Below are positions 1 to 6,749 of a stretch of DNA of 10,957 nt, piece after piece. The stretch lies in NCBI GenBank assembly GCA_030698575.1, contig JAUYMQ010000554.1:1-10957 (forward strand), given 5' to 3'. The stretch's first letter is position 1; the number at the start of each line of letters is the position of its first letter. Below the pieces are notes generated by a model that made no database searches, had not been told where the DNA came from, and saw only the letters and a program-made list of their open reading frames with translations. Source of the DNA: Deltaproteobacteria bacterium. Lineage in GTDB: Bacteria; JAUYMQ01. The position numbers and the translations under genes are program-made.

Positions 1-9
1 TGGGAGCCG

Positions 10-660
10 ATGAGCGAGCTCGATCAGCACGTTTATCAGTATCTACGCCCCTGGCGGTATCTCTGGCGATTTGAACCAAGTCCCGTCGGCGATCTCGAGC
101 GCGCTGAAGTCGATGCCTATTTTGAGGATCTCAGAGACTTCCTGGGGAAGGAGTTCGCAGTCCCGGGCGTCATGGAGGATCCGGAGGGGGCTCGCCATCA
201 TGCTTATCTTCTCGCGGCGTCCGGCGGAATCCTGAAGCTTCGCAAGCGTCCCCAGGACGCCTTGGTGCTCGTCGAACTGGCTTCGCGCCTAAAGACGGAC
301 GACGCCGTGCTGACCAACGAGCTTGCCCGGATCTACAGCGGTTTCGGTCGGTGGACGGAGGCGGAAAGGCTGTTCCGGCGAGCTTCCGAGCTCGATCCGG
401 CCGAGCCTTCGCATCTGCTCAACGTGGCCAAGCTCGAGTCGCACCTGGGCCGACTGACCGAGGCGGAAGCCACGATTAGATCCGCACTACGCAATCACGC
501 GGGGGCGCCGGAGCCCTACTACCAGCTTTACGAACTGGAAAAGAAGCGAGGGCGTAACACCGCGGCCCGAGAGGCCCTCGAGCAGGCCATCACCCGGACC
601 CGCGATGAGGGCGACCGTGCGCGCTGGCGCGCGGCCCTCGGCGCGGGAGAGAAGTCGTGA
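10..660 (+). CDS. TPR-repeat protein, likely cytoplasmic
   Basis: Predicted 216 aa soluble protein with no signal peptide or membrane helix. Three consecutive 34-residue tetratricopeptide units are visible at about residues 98-131, 132-165 and 166-199. They show the usual pattern of a small residue at position 8, Gly-Arg turns (GRWTEAE, GRLTEAE, GRNTAAR) and Ala at position 20. The N-terminal 95 residues are helical and match nothing I recognise, although residues 64-97 may be a degenerate fourth repeat. TPR arrays are protein-protein scaffolds, so a role assisting the following membrane glycosyltransferase is inference from position only. The ATG at 10 sits in an ATGA, and the frame reading TGA at 11-13 could be the end of an upstream gene, which would make this gene translationally coupled. 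A GGGAG stretch lies just upstream. The end overlaps or abuts the next start. Confident on the repeats; function unknown. Confidence 0.85.
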   Translation: MSELDQHVYQYLRPWRYLWRFEPSPVGDLERAEVDAYFEDLRDFLGKEFAVPGVMEDPEGARHHAYLLAASGGILKLRKRPQDALVLVELASRLKTDDAVLTNELARIYSGFGRWTEAERLFRRASELDPAEPSHLLNVAKLESHLGRLTEAEATIRSALRNHAGAPEPYYQLYELEKKRGRNTAAREALEQAITRTRDEGDRARWRAALGAGEKS

Positions 661-2492
661 TGCGATCCCAGGGAGGTTTCAGGGAGATCTTCGCGATCGC
701 CGCGTGGCTCTGGCTGGGCGGCGTGCTGCTCTACGCGGCGGGGATCGCCGGCGCCCTCGGGCAAGCCACGCTCGTCTTTCTGGCGGTCGTCATCGGAGGC
801 GGACTCGTCGTGCTGGCCGCGCGATCACCCGCATCGCGCCGGGCCGTATCGGCGGCTGTGCGCGCACATCCGCTGCCCGCCGTCGCGCTCGCGGCCGCTG
901 CCGCAATCCCGCTCTACCTCGGACTCTCGCCGCCTGTCGCGCGTGACGCGCTCATTCACCACCTCGCGCTTCCGCGCCTGTTCCTCGATGCGGGTCGCAT
1001 CGTCGACGTCCCCTTCGCCCTGCATGCGGCCTATCCGCAGGGGACCGACATGCTCTACCTGCTCCCCGTGGGGCTCGGCGCCGACTGGACCTCGGGGTGG
1101 ATTCATCTCGGCTTCGGGATCCTTGCGTCGGCCGTGCTGGGCATGCGCGCGCGCCGCTGGGCGGGAGACCGCGCGGGGCTGCTTGCCGCGGCGCTCTTCC
1201 TGGGCCTCCCCGTGGTGGCGCGGCTCGCCGGGTCGGCATACGTCGATCTGGCTTTCTGCCTCTATGTTTTCCTGGCGATGGAGGCGTTCCTCCGCTGGCG
1301 CGAGGCGGGCTGCACCGGACCCTGGTTGGCCATGGCCGGACTCGCCGCGGGCTTCGCCCTGTCTTCGAAGTACCAGGCGCTTCTTGTCATCGCGCTCCTG
1401 GGCGTGATGGTTCTCTTAAGCGCAGTTCGCCGTGGAGGCATCCTCCGGGGAGCGCAGGCGGCATGCCTGTTCGGGTTGCTGGCGCTGCTGCCACCCTCGC
1501 CGTGGCTCGCCCAAAACGCCTGGGCGCATCACAATCCGGTGTATCCGCTCTTCTCGCATCAGATCGGCGACGCTGCCGGCGATGCCGCCGAGAGTGCCGG
1601 CCCACTGCTGCTCCGGCGCCTCCAGTACGGCGAGAGCAACCTTGAGATTGCCGCCCTTCCGTTCCGCATCTTCCTGTCCGGGCGAGAGAACGATCCGCGC
1701 CGATTCGACGGGCGACTGAACCCCTTCCTCCCTCTGCTTGCGGCGGCAGTGCTGCTGCTCCGGCGTCGCGGCGCCACGCTTTCCGGAGCGGGTCTGCTGA
1801 CGGCCTTCGCCGTCGCCGGCGTTTTTCTGGCTCTCGGCACCCAGGTGGCGCGGGCGCGCTACGTGCTCCCCTTCGTGGCGCTGCTTTGCCCACTGGCAGG
1901 GGCAGCGGCGGTTCGCTGGCGCGCGCCGGCGGCGCGTGCGCTCCTGGCTTGCGCGCTCATCTGGAACGGCTTCTTCGGGCTGCGCGCCGCATGGGAGGCC
2001 GATCTGTTTTCATACGTCGCGGGAAGCGAGAGCCGCGAGGCCTACCTCGTGCGACGCCTCCCCGCCTATCCGCTCTACGCGTCCGTGAACGCGCTCGTTC
2101 CGAAGGAGGGGCGGGTCCAGCTCCTGTTCATGGGGGACCAGGGCTACTACCTCGACGTGCCCTACATCTACGAACCCTATTTCAGCGGGGTGGGCCTTGC
2201 GCGAGCGCTGGCCGCGGGGCCGGACGGCGCCGCAGACTACTTCCGGGACCAGGGCGTGACGCACTTCCTGGTCAACGAGACGCTGCTGCGCCGGTTCCTC
2301 GACGGCCGCCGGGGGAGCGGGGGCAGCGCGGGCTTCGAGGCCTTCGCGAACGCCTGGACGACCAGGCTCGACGGGCGGGGCGCCTGGTCGCTATACGAAA
2401 TCGACAATATGAAGCCAGATCAAGAGGTTATGGCGGGGAAGGCGGTCAAGATAGCGCCCGAAACTGCCGATGAGTGGACCAGGGGCGGGTAG
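660..2492 (+). CDS. GT-C type membrane glycosyltransferase (ArnT/PMT-like, GT39/GT83 style)
   Basis: About 610 aa, with roughly ten hydrophobic helices in the first 430 residues followed by a soluble C-terminal domain of about 170 residues. After the second or third helix comes a loop with R-D-A-L-I-H-H (Asp at about residue 96), then LALPRLFLDAG and a downstream YPQGTDMLYLLP. This is the arrangement seen in PMT_2/ArnT-like enzymes, where an acidic residue in the first external loop is catalytic. Such enzymes transfer a sugar from a polyprenyl-phosphate donor on the periplasmic or outer face of the membrane. The neighbouring GT2 gene could make that donor. The start is ambiguous: GTG at 657 (GTGA overlap with the TPR gene) or the next codon, ATG at 660 (TGATG overlap). 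A GGGAG at 645-649 serves either, and ATG is chosen here. Acceptor and sugar are unknown. A polymerase-like or purely transport role is less likely. Confidence 0.85.
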   Translation: MRSQGGFREIFAIAAWLWLGGVLLYAAGIAGALGQATLVFLAVVIGGGLVVLAARSPASRRAVSAAVRAHPLPAVALAAAAAIPLYLGLSPPVARDALIHHLALPRLFLDAGRIVDVPFALHAAYPQGTDMLYLLPVGLGADWTSGWIHLGFGILASAVLGMRARRWAGDRAGLLAAALFLGLPVVARLAGSAYVDLAFCLYVFLAMEAFLRWREAGCTGPWLAMAGLAAGFALSSKYQALLVIALLGVMVLLSAVRRGGILRGAQAACLFGLLALLPPSPWLAQNAWAHHNPVYPLFSHQIGDAAGDAAESAGPLLLRRLQYGESNLEIAALPFRIFLSGRENDPRRFDGRLNPFLPLLAAAVLLLRRRGATLSGAGLLTAFAVAGVFLALGTQVARARYVLPFVALLCPLAGAAAVRWRAPAARALLACALIWNGFFGLRAAWEADLFSYVAGSESREAYLVRRLPAYPLYASVNALVPKEGRVQLLFMGDQGYYLDVPYIYEPYFSGVGLARALAAGPDGAADYFRDQGVTHFLVNETLLRRFLDGRRGSGGSAGFEAFANAWTTRLDGRGAWSLYEIDNMKPDQEVMAGKAVKIAPETADEWTRGG

Positions 2493-2504
2493 ACACCGCT
2501 TGCC

Positions 2505-2510
2505 AGGGGG
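2505..2510 (+). promoter_or_regulatory. Ribosome binding site deciding the GT2 start
   Basis: AGGGGG lies five bases before the GTG at 2516 in the 23-base gap after the GT-C stop codon. No comparable purine run precedes the alternative in-frame GTG at 2474. This favours the shorter 316 aa product. Confidence 0.55.
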
Positions 2511-2515
2511 TACGC

Positions 2516-3466
2516 GTGTACCAAGGGAAGAAAGTGGGCGTGGTCGTTCCCGCCCACAACGAGGAACTGCTCATCGGGCGGGTGCTCTCCACCATGCCCG
2601 AGTTCGTCGATCGCATCATCGTGGTCAACGATGCGAGCAGCGACAAGACCTCAGACGTCGTCCGCGCCCACCGCGGTTTCGAGTCGGGGCGCGTCGTCCT
2701 CCTGCACCACGAATTGAATCGCGGCGTCGGCGCGGCCATCGTCACCGGCTACCAGCGGGCCCTCGAGATGGGGCTCGATGTGGCGGTCGTCATGGCCGGC
2801 GACGCGCAGATGGATCCTGCGGACCTCCCGCGCCTTCTCGACCCCATCGCCGCCGGCGAGGCCGACTACGTGAAGGGAAATCGCCTGTTCCGCGGGGAGT
2901 CGTGGGAGATGATTCCGCGGGTCCGGTATCTGGGAAACGCCTTTCTTTCACTCTTCACCAAGATTGCGTCGGGCTACTGGCACATCGCCGACTCCCAGTC
3001 GGGCTACACGGCGATCACGGCGACCGCGCTCGAAAGAATCGATCTGGATCGGATCTACACCCGCTACGGGATGCCGAACGACATCCTGATCCGGCTCAAC
3101 GTGGCGAACTTCCGTGTGCGGGACGTCTCCGTGCGCCCGATCTACCACATCGGCGAGAAGTCGGGCATCCGGCTCCACAGCGTGGTCCCGCGCATTGCCT
3201 GGCTGCTCGTGCGGGGCTTTGCCTGGCGGCTCAAGGAGAAGTACGTCATCCGCGACTTTCATCCACTGCTCTTCTTTTACCTGATGGGGCTTCTGCTCAC
3301 GCCCATCGGTGTCGCGATCGGATCCTGGGGGCTTCTCCATCGCTTCCTGATCGGGCCGATCTCTCCCACGACGGCGATCTTCGCGGCGTTTCTGTTCATC
3401 TCCGGATGTCAATCGCTGTTCTTCGCCATGTGGTTCGACCTCGACTACAACAAGCACCTCCGCTGA
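2516..3466 (+). CDS. Family 2 glycosyltransferase, polyprenyl-phosphate sugar synthase-like (DPM1/GtrB type)
   Basis: 316 aa from the GTG at 2516. The GT-A fold is clear: VVVPAHNEE (residues 9-17), VVNDASSD (36-43) for nucleotide binding, NRGVGAAI (68-75), and the metal-binding DAQMD (96-100). The C-terminus has two predicted membrane helices, at about 251-273 and 288-307, as in GtrB-type and some dolichol-phosphate-mannose synthase-like proteins. The inferred reaction is transfer of a sugar from a nucleotide donor to polyprenyl phosphate at the inner face of the membrane. That would supply the GT-C enzyme encoded just upstream. The frame is open from a GTG at 2474, inside the previous gene, but that start has no visible ribosome site. 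The GTG at 2516 has AGGGGG at 2505-2510, five bases upstream, and places the first beta strand at the very N-terminus as is usual. The sugar specificity cannot be read from the sequence. Confidence 0.9.
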   Translation: MYQGKKVGVVVPAHNEELLIGRVLSTMPEFVDRIIVVNDASSDKTSDVVRAHRGFESGRVVLLHHELNRGVGAAIVTGYQRALEMGLDVAVVMAGDAQMDPADLPRLLDPIAAGEADYVKGNRLFRGESWEMIPRVRYLGNAFLSLFTKIASGYWHIADSQSGYTAITATALERIDLDRIYTRYGMPNDILIRLNVANFRVRDVSVRPIYHIGEKSGIRLHSVVPRIAWLLVRGFAWRLKEKYVIRDFHPLLFFYLMGLLLTPIGVAIGSWGLLHRFLIGPISPTTAIFAAFLFISGCQSLFFAMWFDLDYNKHLR

Positions 3467-3467
3467 C

Positions 3468-3488
3468 GCTGCCCCCACGCGGGGCGGC
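3468..3488 (+). other. Intergenic GC-rich hairpin between GT2 and GT4 genes
   Basis: Positions 3468-3475 (GCTGCCCC) can pair with 3481-3488 (GGGGCGGC), giving an 8 bp stem with one G-U pair and a five-base loop. It starts two bases after the GT2 stop and ends 13 bases before the GT4 start. It is not followed by a T-run, so it is not a typical intrinsic terminator. It could stabilise the upstream message or modulate coupling, or be a chance fold in GC-rich DNA. Confidence 0.4.
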
Positions 3489-3501
3489 AACGGGAAGAAT
3501 C

Positions 3502-4686
3502 ATGCGCGCACTCTGGCTTACCAGTTCCTATCCGAGATCGACCGAAGATCATGCCGGAATATTTCTGCACCGCTGGGCCCGCGGGCTCGTGCGGCGCGGG
3601 GTCGCGGTGCGCGTGCTCGCGCCGGGAGCCCCCGACGCGCCGGCGCGGGAAATGCTGGACGGCGTCGAAGTGGTCCGTTTCTCTTACTTCTGGCCCCGGT
3701 GGAAGCAACGCCTGGCCTACGGCCGCGCGGGACTCATGGTCGGGCTCAAGGACAGCCCGCTCGCGCAGGCGCAGCTCCCGACCTTTGCAGCCAGCCTTTT
3801 CTGGAACACCCTGCGGGAGTGCGGTGACGCCGATGCCCTCCACGCCTTCTGGACCCCGATGGGCGCTGTGGCGCTGGCTGTCCGCCAGCTGAGGCGGCGC
3901 CCCGTGGTGCTCTCGCCCCTCGGCACCGACCTGCGATCACTTCCCCGGTCCTTCAACCGCGTCGTTGTGGCGGGGGCGCAGGCCATCGTGGCGGGAGGCG
4001 GTGCCGGCACGGAGGTGCACGATCGGCTGGCGACCATGACGCGCAAGCCGCTCCACCCGATCTTCCTGCCCATCGACGAGGCCGGCCTCGACGCCGCCGA
4101 CGGCGAGGCATTCCGGAACGAGCTGGGGCTCAAGAGAGAGCCGGTGGTCACCTTCATCGCGCGGATGTACGAACAGAAGGATCCCTGGACCTTCCTCGAC
4201 GCCGCGCCGCTCATCCTCGCAAAACGGCCCAGAACGCGCTTTGTGATGGTCGGCGACGGCCCGCTTCTGCCGCTCCTGCGGGAAGGCGCCAAGGCGCGGG
4301 GGATCTGGGACAGCACCTTCCTCACGGGCGCCCGCAACGACGTCGGCGCGATCCTCAAGGCTTCGAACGTCTTCGTCTCGCTCAACCTGCTGGACAACTG
4401 CTGGGCCACAACCATCGCCGAGGCGATGCACCTCGGCGTTCCCTGCGTGGTGAGCGACGGCGGACAGGAGCGAAAACTCTTCCCAGACGGAGACGCAGCC
4501 CTGCTCGTGCCACAGGAGGACCCTGCCGCGCTGGCCGGCGCCGTTCTGCGCATCCTGTCGAAGCGCGATCTCACCGCGCGGCTTGCCGAGGGTGGCCGGG
4601 GGCTTCTGGCGGCTCACCGCAGGCAGGACGATCTCATCGTGGAGGACACCATCAACCTCTATCAGAGCGTGACCAATGGCCATTGA
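3502..4686 (+). CDS. Family 4 glycosyltransferase (GT-B fold)
   Basis: 394 aa, soluble, the usual length for GT4. The N-terminal Rossmann half begins MRALWLTSSYP and has the G-I-F helix segment (residues 19-33) that follows the first strand in this family. The C-terminal nucleotide-sugar half has FIARMYEQKDP (218-228, with Arg221 and Lys226 in donor-phosphate positions), VGDGP (250-254), and IAEAMHLGVPCVVSD (305-319). The retaining-GT4 signature is normally E-x7-E. Here the second Glu is E307 but the first position is Asn299, preceded by Asp298. The start is the ATG at 3502 with GGAAG at 3493-3497. The frame is open much further upstream, across the GT2 gene, but that part is a shadow with biased composition. 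The enzyme probably adds a sugar to a lipid-linked intermediate in the cytoplasm. The last 11 bases overlap the next gene. Donor and acceptor are unknown. Confidence 0.92.
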   Translation: MRALWLTSSYPRSTEDHAGIFLHRWARGLVRRGVAVRVLAPGAPDAPAREMLDGVEVVRFSYFWPRWKQRLAYGRAGLMVGLKDSPLAQAQLPTFAASLFWNTLRECGDADALHAFWTPMGAVALAVRQLRRRPVVLSPLGTDLRSLPRSFNRVVVAGAQAIVAGGGAGTEVHDRLATMTRKPLHPIFLPIDEAGLDAADGEAFRNELGLKREPVVTFIARMYEQKDPWTFLDAAPLILAKRPRTRFVMVGDGPLLPLLREGAKARGIWDSTFLTGARNDVGAILKASNVFVSLNLLDNCWATTIAEAMHLGVPCVVSDGGQERKLFPDGDAALLVPQEDPAALAGAVLRILSKRDLTARLAEGGRGLLAAHRRQDDLIVEDTINLYQSVTNGH

Positions 4687-5632
4687 GGGGAAGAATATCT
4701 TTGTCACGGGCGGCGCCGGCTTCATCGGCAGCAAGTTCGTCGAGCGCGTCATCGAGAAGAATCGGGTCGTGGTGTACGACAGCTTCGCGCGAAACTCGAT
4801 CGAAAGCGGCCCGGCCTGGAATCACCCGAACCTCCGGATCGTAAAGGGCGACATTCTGGACTTCGCGCGCCTCAAGGAAGCGATGCGTGGCACCCAGATT
4901 GTCATCCATCTGGCCGCGGTTGCGGGCATCGACACCGTCATACGCAGCATCACCAACACGATGAAGGTCAACCTCATCGGGACCTACCACGTCCTGGAAT
5001 CGGCGGTGGCGCTGGGCGGGATCGAGCGCCTCGTGGATTTCTCGACGAGCGAGGTCTTCGGGAGCTACGCCTACAAGAGCGAGGAAGGCGACACGACCGC
5101 ACTCGGAAGCGTGGGGGAGGGGCGGTGGACCTACGCCGTCTCCAAGCTCGCAGCCGAGCATCTGGGGCATGCCTACTGCTCGGAGCAAGGATTGCCCCTG
5201 GTAAGTATTCGCCCCTTCAACGTCTACGGCCCGGGCCAGGTCGGAGAGGGCGCAATTCACATTTTCGTTCGCCGCGCGCTGGCGAACGAGCCGATTGAGA
5301 TTCACGGCGACGGCGATCAGATCCGGAGCTGGTGCTACGTGGACGATCTAGTGGACGGCCTGATGGCCTGCGTCACCAACGAGAAGGCCGTGGGGAACGT
5401 CTTCAACATCGGCAACCCCCGGGGAACCATCACCATCTTCGGTCTCGCGGAGACCGTGCTCAGGGTGACCGGAAGCCGGAGCGAGTTGCGGTTCGTTCCG
5501 AAGAACTACGCGGACGTCGAACTGCGAATTCCCAGCATCGAGAAGGCGAAGACGATACTCGGCTTTTGCCCCCAGGTGGATCTCGAAGAGGGCATCCGCC
5601 GCACCGCGGAGTGGTATCGTGCCGGCGCATGA
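4676..5632 (+). CDS. NAD-dependent epimerase/dehydratase, extended SDR family (nucleotide-sugar)
   Basis: 318 aa, the usual size for nucleotide-sugar epimerases and 4,6-dehydratases. The dinucleotide-binding motif is TGGAGFIG (residues 11-18). An Asp at position 35 after the second strand suggests NAD rather than NADP. The catalytic centre is S123-T124-S125-E126 with Y153-A-V-S-K157, followed by RPFNVYGPGQ, which is typical of nucleotide-sugar binding members. The DxF or DE pair after the Ser/Thr, typical of strict 4,6-dehydratases such as RmlB, is not seen: the segment reads STSEVFG. An epimerase, a decarboxylase-like enzyme or a different dehydratase are therefore all possible. It acts in the cytoplasm on a UDP-, GDP- or dTDP-sugar. 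The following aminotransferase suggests a keto-sugar product. The start overlaps the GT4 end by 11 bases and has only a weak ribosome site, suggesting translational coupling. Confidence 0.92.
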   Translation: MAIEGKNIFVTGGAGFIGSKFVERVIEKNRVVVYDSFARNSIESGPAWNHPNLRIVKGDILDFARLKEAMRGTQIVIHLAAVAGIDTVIRSITNTMKVNLIGTYHVLESAVALGGIERLVDFSTSEVFGSYAYKSEEGDTTALGSVGEGRWTYAVSKLAAEHLGHAYCSEQGLPLVSIRPFNVYGPGQVGEGAIHIFVRRALANEPIEIHGDGDQIRSWCYVDDLVDGLMACVTNEKAVGNVFNIGNPRGTITIFGLAETVLRVTGSRSELRFVPKNYADVELRIPSIEKAKTILGFCPQVDLEEGIRRTAEWYRAGA

Positions 5633-6749
5633 CGAAACGGTCCGCCTGGGCCGCCCGATGATCGACATCGATGACATTCAGGCCGTGGCCGCGGTCCTCG
5701 CCACCGGCGATCTTGTGCAGGGCCGGGTGGTCGAGGCTCTCGAGCGAAAACTTTCCGGTTTCCTGGGAGACGTCGAGGTGGTGGCGGTCAGCTCCGGCAC
5801 GGCGGCGCTCCACCTGGCGCTGAAAAGCGTGGGTGTCGGGCCCGGAGACGAAGTCGTGGTGCCGGCCTTCACCTTTCCAGCGACCGCCAACGTCGTCGAG
5901 TGGCTGGGCGCTCGTCCGGTCTTCTGCGACATCGCGCCGGGGAGCTTCAACGCCGGCCCGCGGGAGGTCCTTCGCGTGCTGAGCCGCAGGACCCGCGCAG
6001 TGATGCCGGTGCACGCCTTCGGTGAACCCGCCGACGTGCGCGGCATCGCGCATGCCATCAGGGGCGCCGGTCGGGGAAAGCAGCCGGCAATCATCGAAGA
6101 CGCCGCCTGCGCGCTGGGCGCGGAGCGCGGGGGCCAGGCTGCGGGAACCATCGGCGACGCGGGCTGCTTCTCCTTTCACCCGCGCAAGATCATGACGACA
6201 GGCGAGGGAGGGCTCGTCATCACCCGAAGGGCGCCGCTCGCGCGGCGGATCCGCGCGTTGCGATCCCACGGTCTGGTCCGGGGATCCCGCGGCTTCGATC
6301 TCGTCGAGCCGGGGCTCAACTATCGCATGACCGATTTCCAGGCGGCCCTGGGCCTCGCCCAGCTCTCGAGGCTCGGCACGCTCATCGCCCAGCGGGCGGC
6401 GCTCGCCGAGGCCTACCGCGAGGCGCTTGACGGTCTGCCGGGCCTCACACTTCCGCCCATCCCGCTCGAAGGAGTCGGCGTTGCGCAGTCCTTCGTCGTG
6501 ACGTTCCGCAGCCGCCGGCTGCGCGCGCGGGCCGAGGCGGCGCTGGGGAAGCACGGCATCGAGACAACCTTCGGCACCCACTGCGTGCCCTTGCTCGGCT
6601 GGTACCGGAGGCGCTACGGCCACGAGCGCCGCGATTTTCCAAACGCCGTCGCGGCCCGCGAGCGCACCCTCTCGCTTCCGCTGCACCCTTCCCTCACGGC
6701 GAAGGACCAGGCGCGCGTCATCAGGTGCCTGGAGGAGGCGCTGCTGTGA
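5619..6749 (+). CDS. DegT/DnrJ/EryC1/StrS family sugar aminotransferase (PLP-dependent)
   Basis: 376 aa, normal for the family. These enzymes add an amino group to a nucleotide-linked keto-sugar, usually from glutamate. Visible landmarks are the N-terminal LGRPMID (residues 10-16); SSGTAALHLAL (58-68), which holds the cofactor phosphate; PAFTFPATAN (82-91); EDAACALGA (160-168), with Asp161 facing the pyridine nitrogen; and FSFHPRKIMTTGEGG (184-198), with Lys190 as the expected Schiff-base lysine. The GTG at 5619 is preferred because GGAG at 5608-5611 lies seven bases upstream and because the LxRP element would be lost if translation began at the ATG at 5658. It overlaps the SDR gene by 14 bases. 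With that gene it forms a probable dehydratase or epimerase plus transaminase pair. The regiospecificity (C3 or C4) cannot be decided from the motifs. Confidence 0.94.
   Translation: MPAHDETVRLGRPMIDIDDIQAVAAVLATGDLVQGRVVEALERKLSGFLGDVEVVAVSSGTAALHLALKSVGVGPGDEVVVPAFTFPATANVVEWLGARPVFCDIAPGSFNAGPREVLRVLSRRTRAVMPVHAFGEPADVRGIAHAIRGAGRGKQPAIIEDAACALGAERGGQAAGTIGDAGCFSFHPRKIMTTGEGGLVITRRAPLARRIRALRSHGLVRGSRGFDLVEPGLNYRMTDFQAALGLAQLSRLGTLIAQRAALAEAYREALDGLPGLTLPPIPLEGVGVAQSFVVTFRSRRLRARAEAALGKHGIETTFGTHCVPLLGWYRRRYGHERRDFPNAVAARERTLSLPLHPSLTAKDQARVIRCLEEALL
6731..6738 (+). promoter_or_regulatory. Strong Shine-Dalgarno deciding the GTG start at 6746
   Basis: GGAGGAGG lies inside the 3' end of the aminotransferase gene, seven bases before GTG 6746. 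That GTG shares bases with the aminotransferase stop (GTGA). It favours this start over the in-frame GTG at 6725. Confidence 0.6.

Noticed and set aside
2474-2515. Longer GT2 start at GTG 2474
   Set aside because: It adds 14 residues without family similarity and has no ribosome site, whereas GTG 2516 has AGGGGG five bases upstream.
3468-3500. Intrinsic terminator after the GT2 gene
   Set aside because: The stem is present but is followed by AACGGGAAGAAT rather than a T-run, and the next gene starts 13 bases later in the same orientation.
2470-3501. Upstream extension of the GT4 reading frame (ATG at 2470) across the whole GT2 gene, which would give a 738-residue fusion
   Set aside because: The first 344 residues are Arg/Pro-rich shadow sequence overlapping a clear GT2 gene in another frame. 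The GT4 domain starts exactly at ATG 3502 with its own ribosome site.
5460-6686. Minus-strand open frame of 408 codons opposite the aminotransferase
   Set aside because: Shadow of a well-supported PLP enzyme; no motif, no convincing ribosome site, and composition typical of antisense GC-rich frames.
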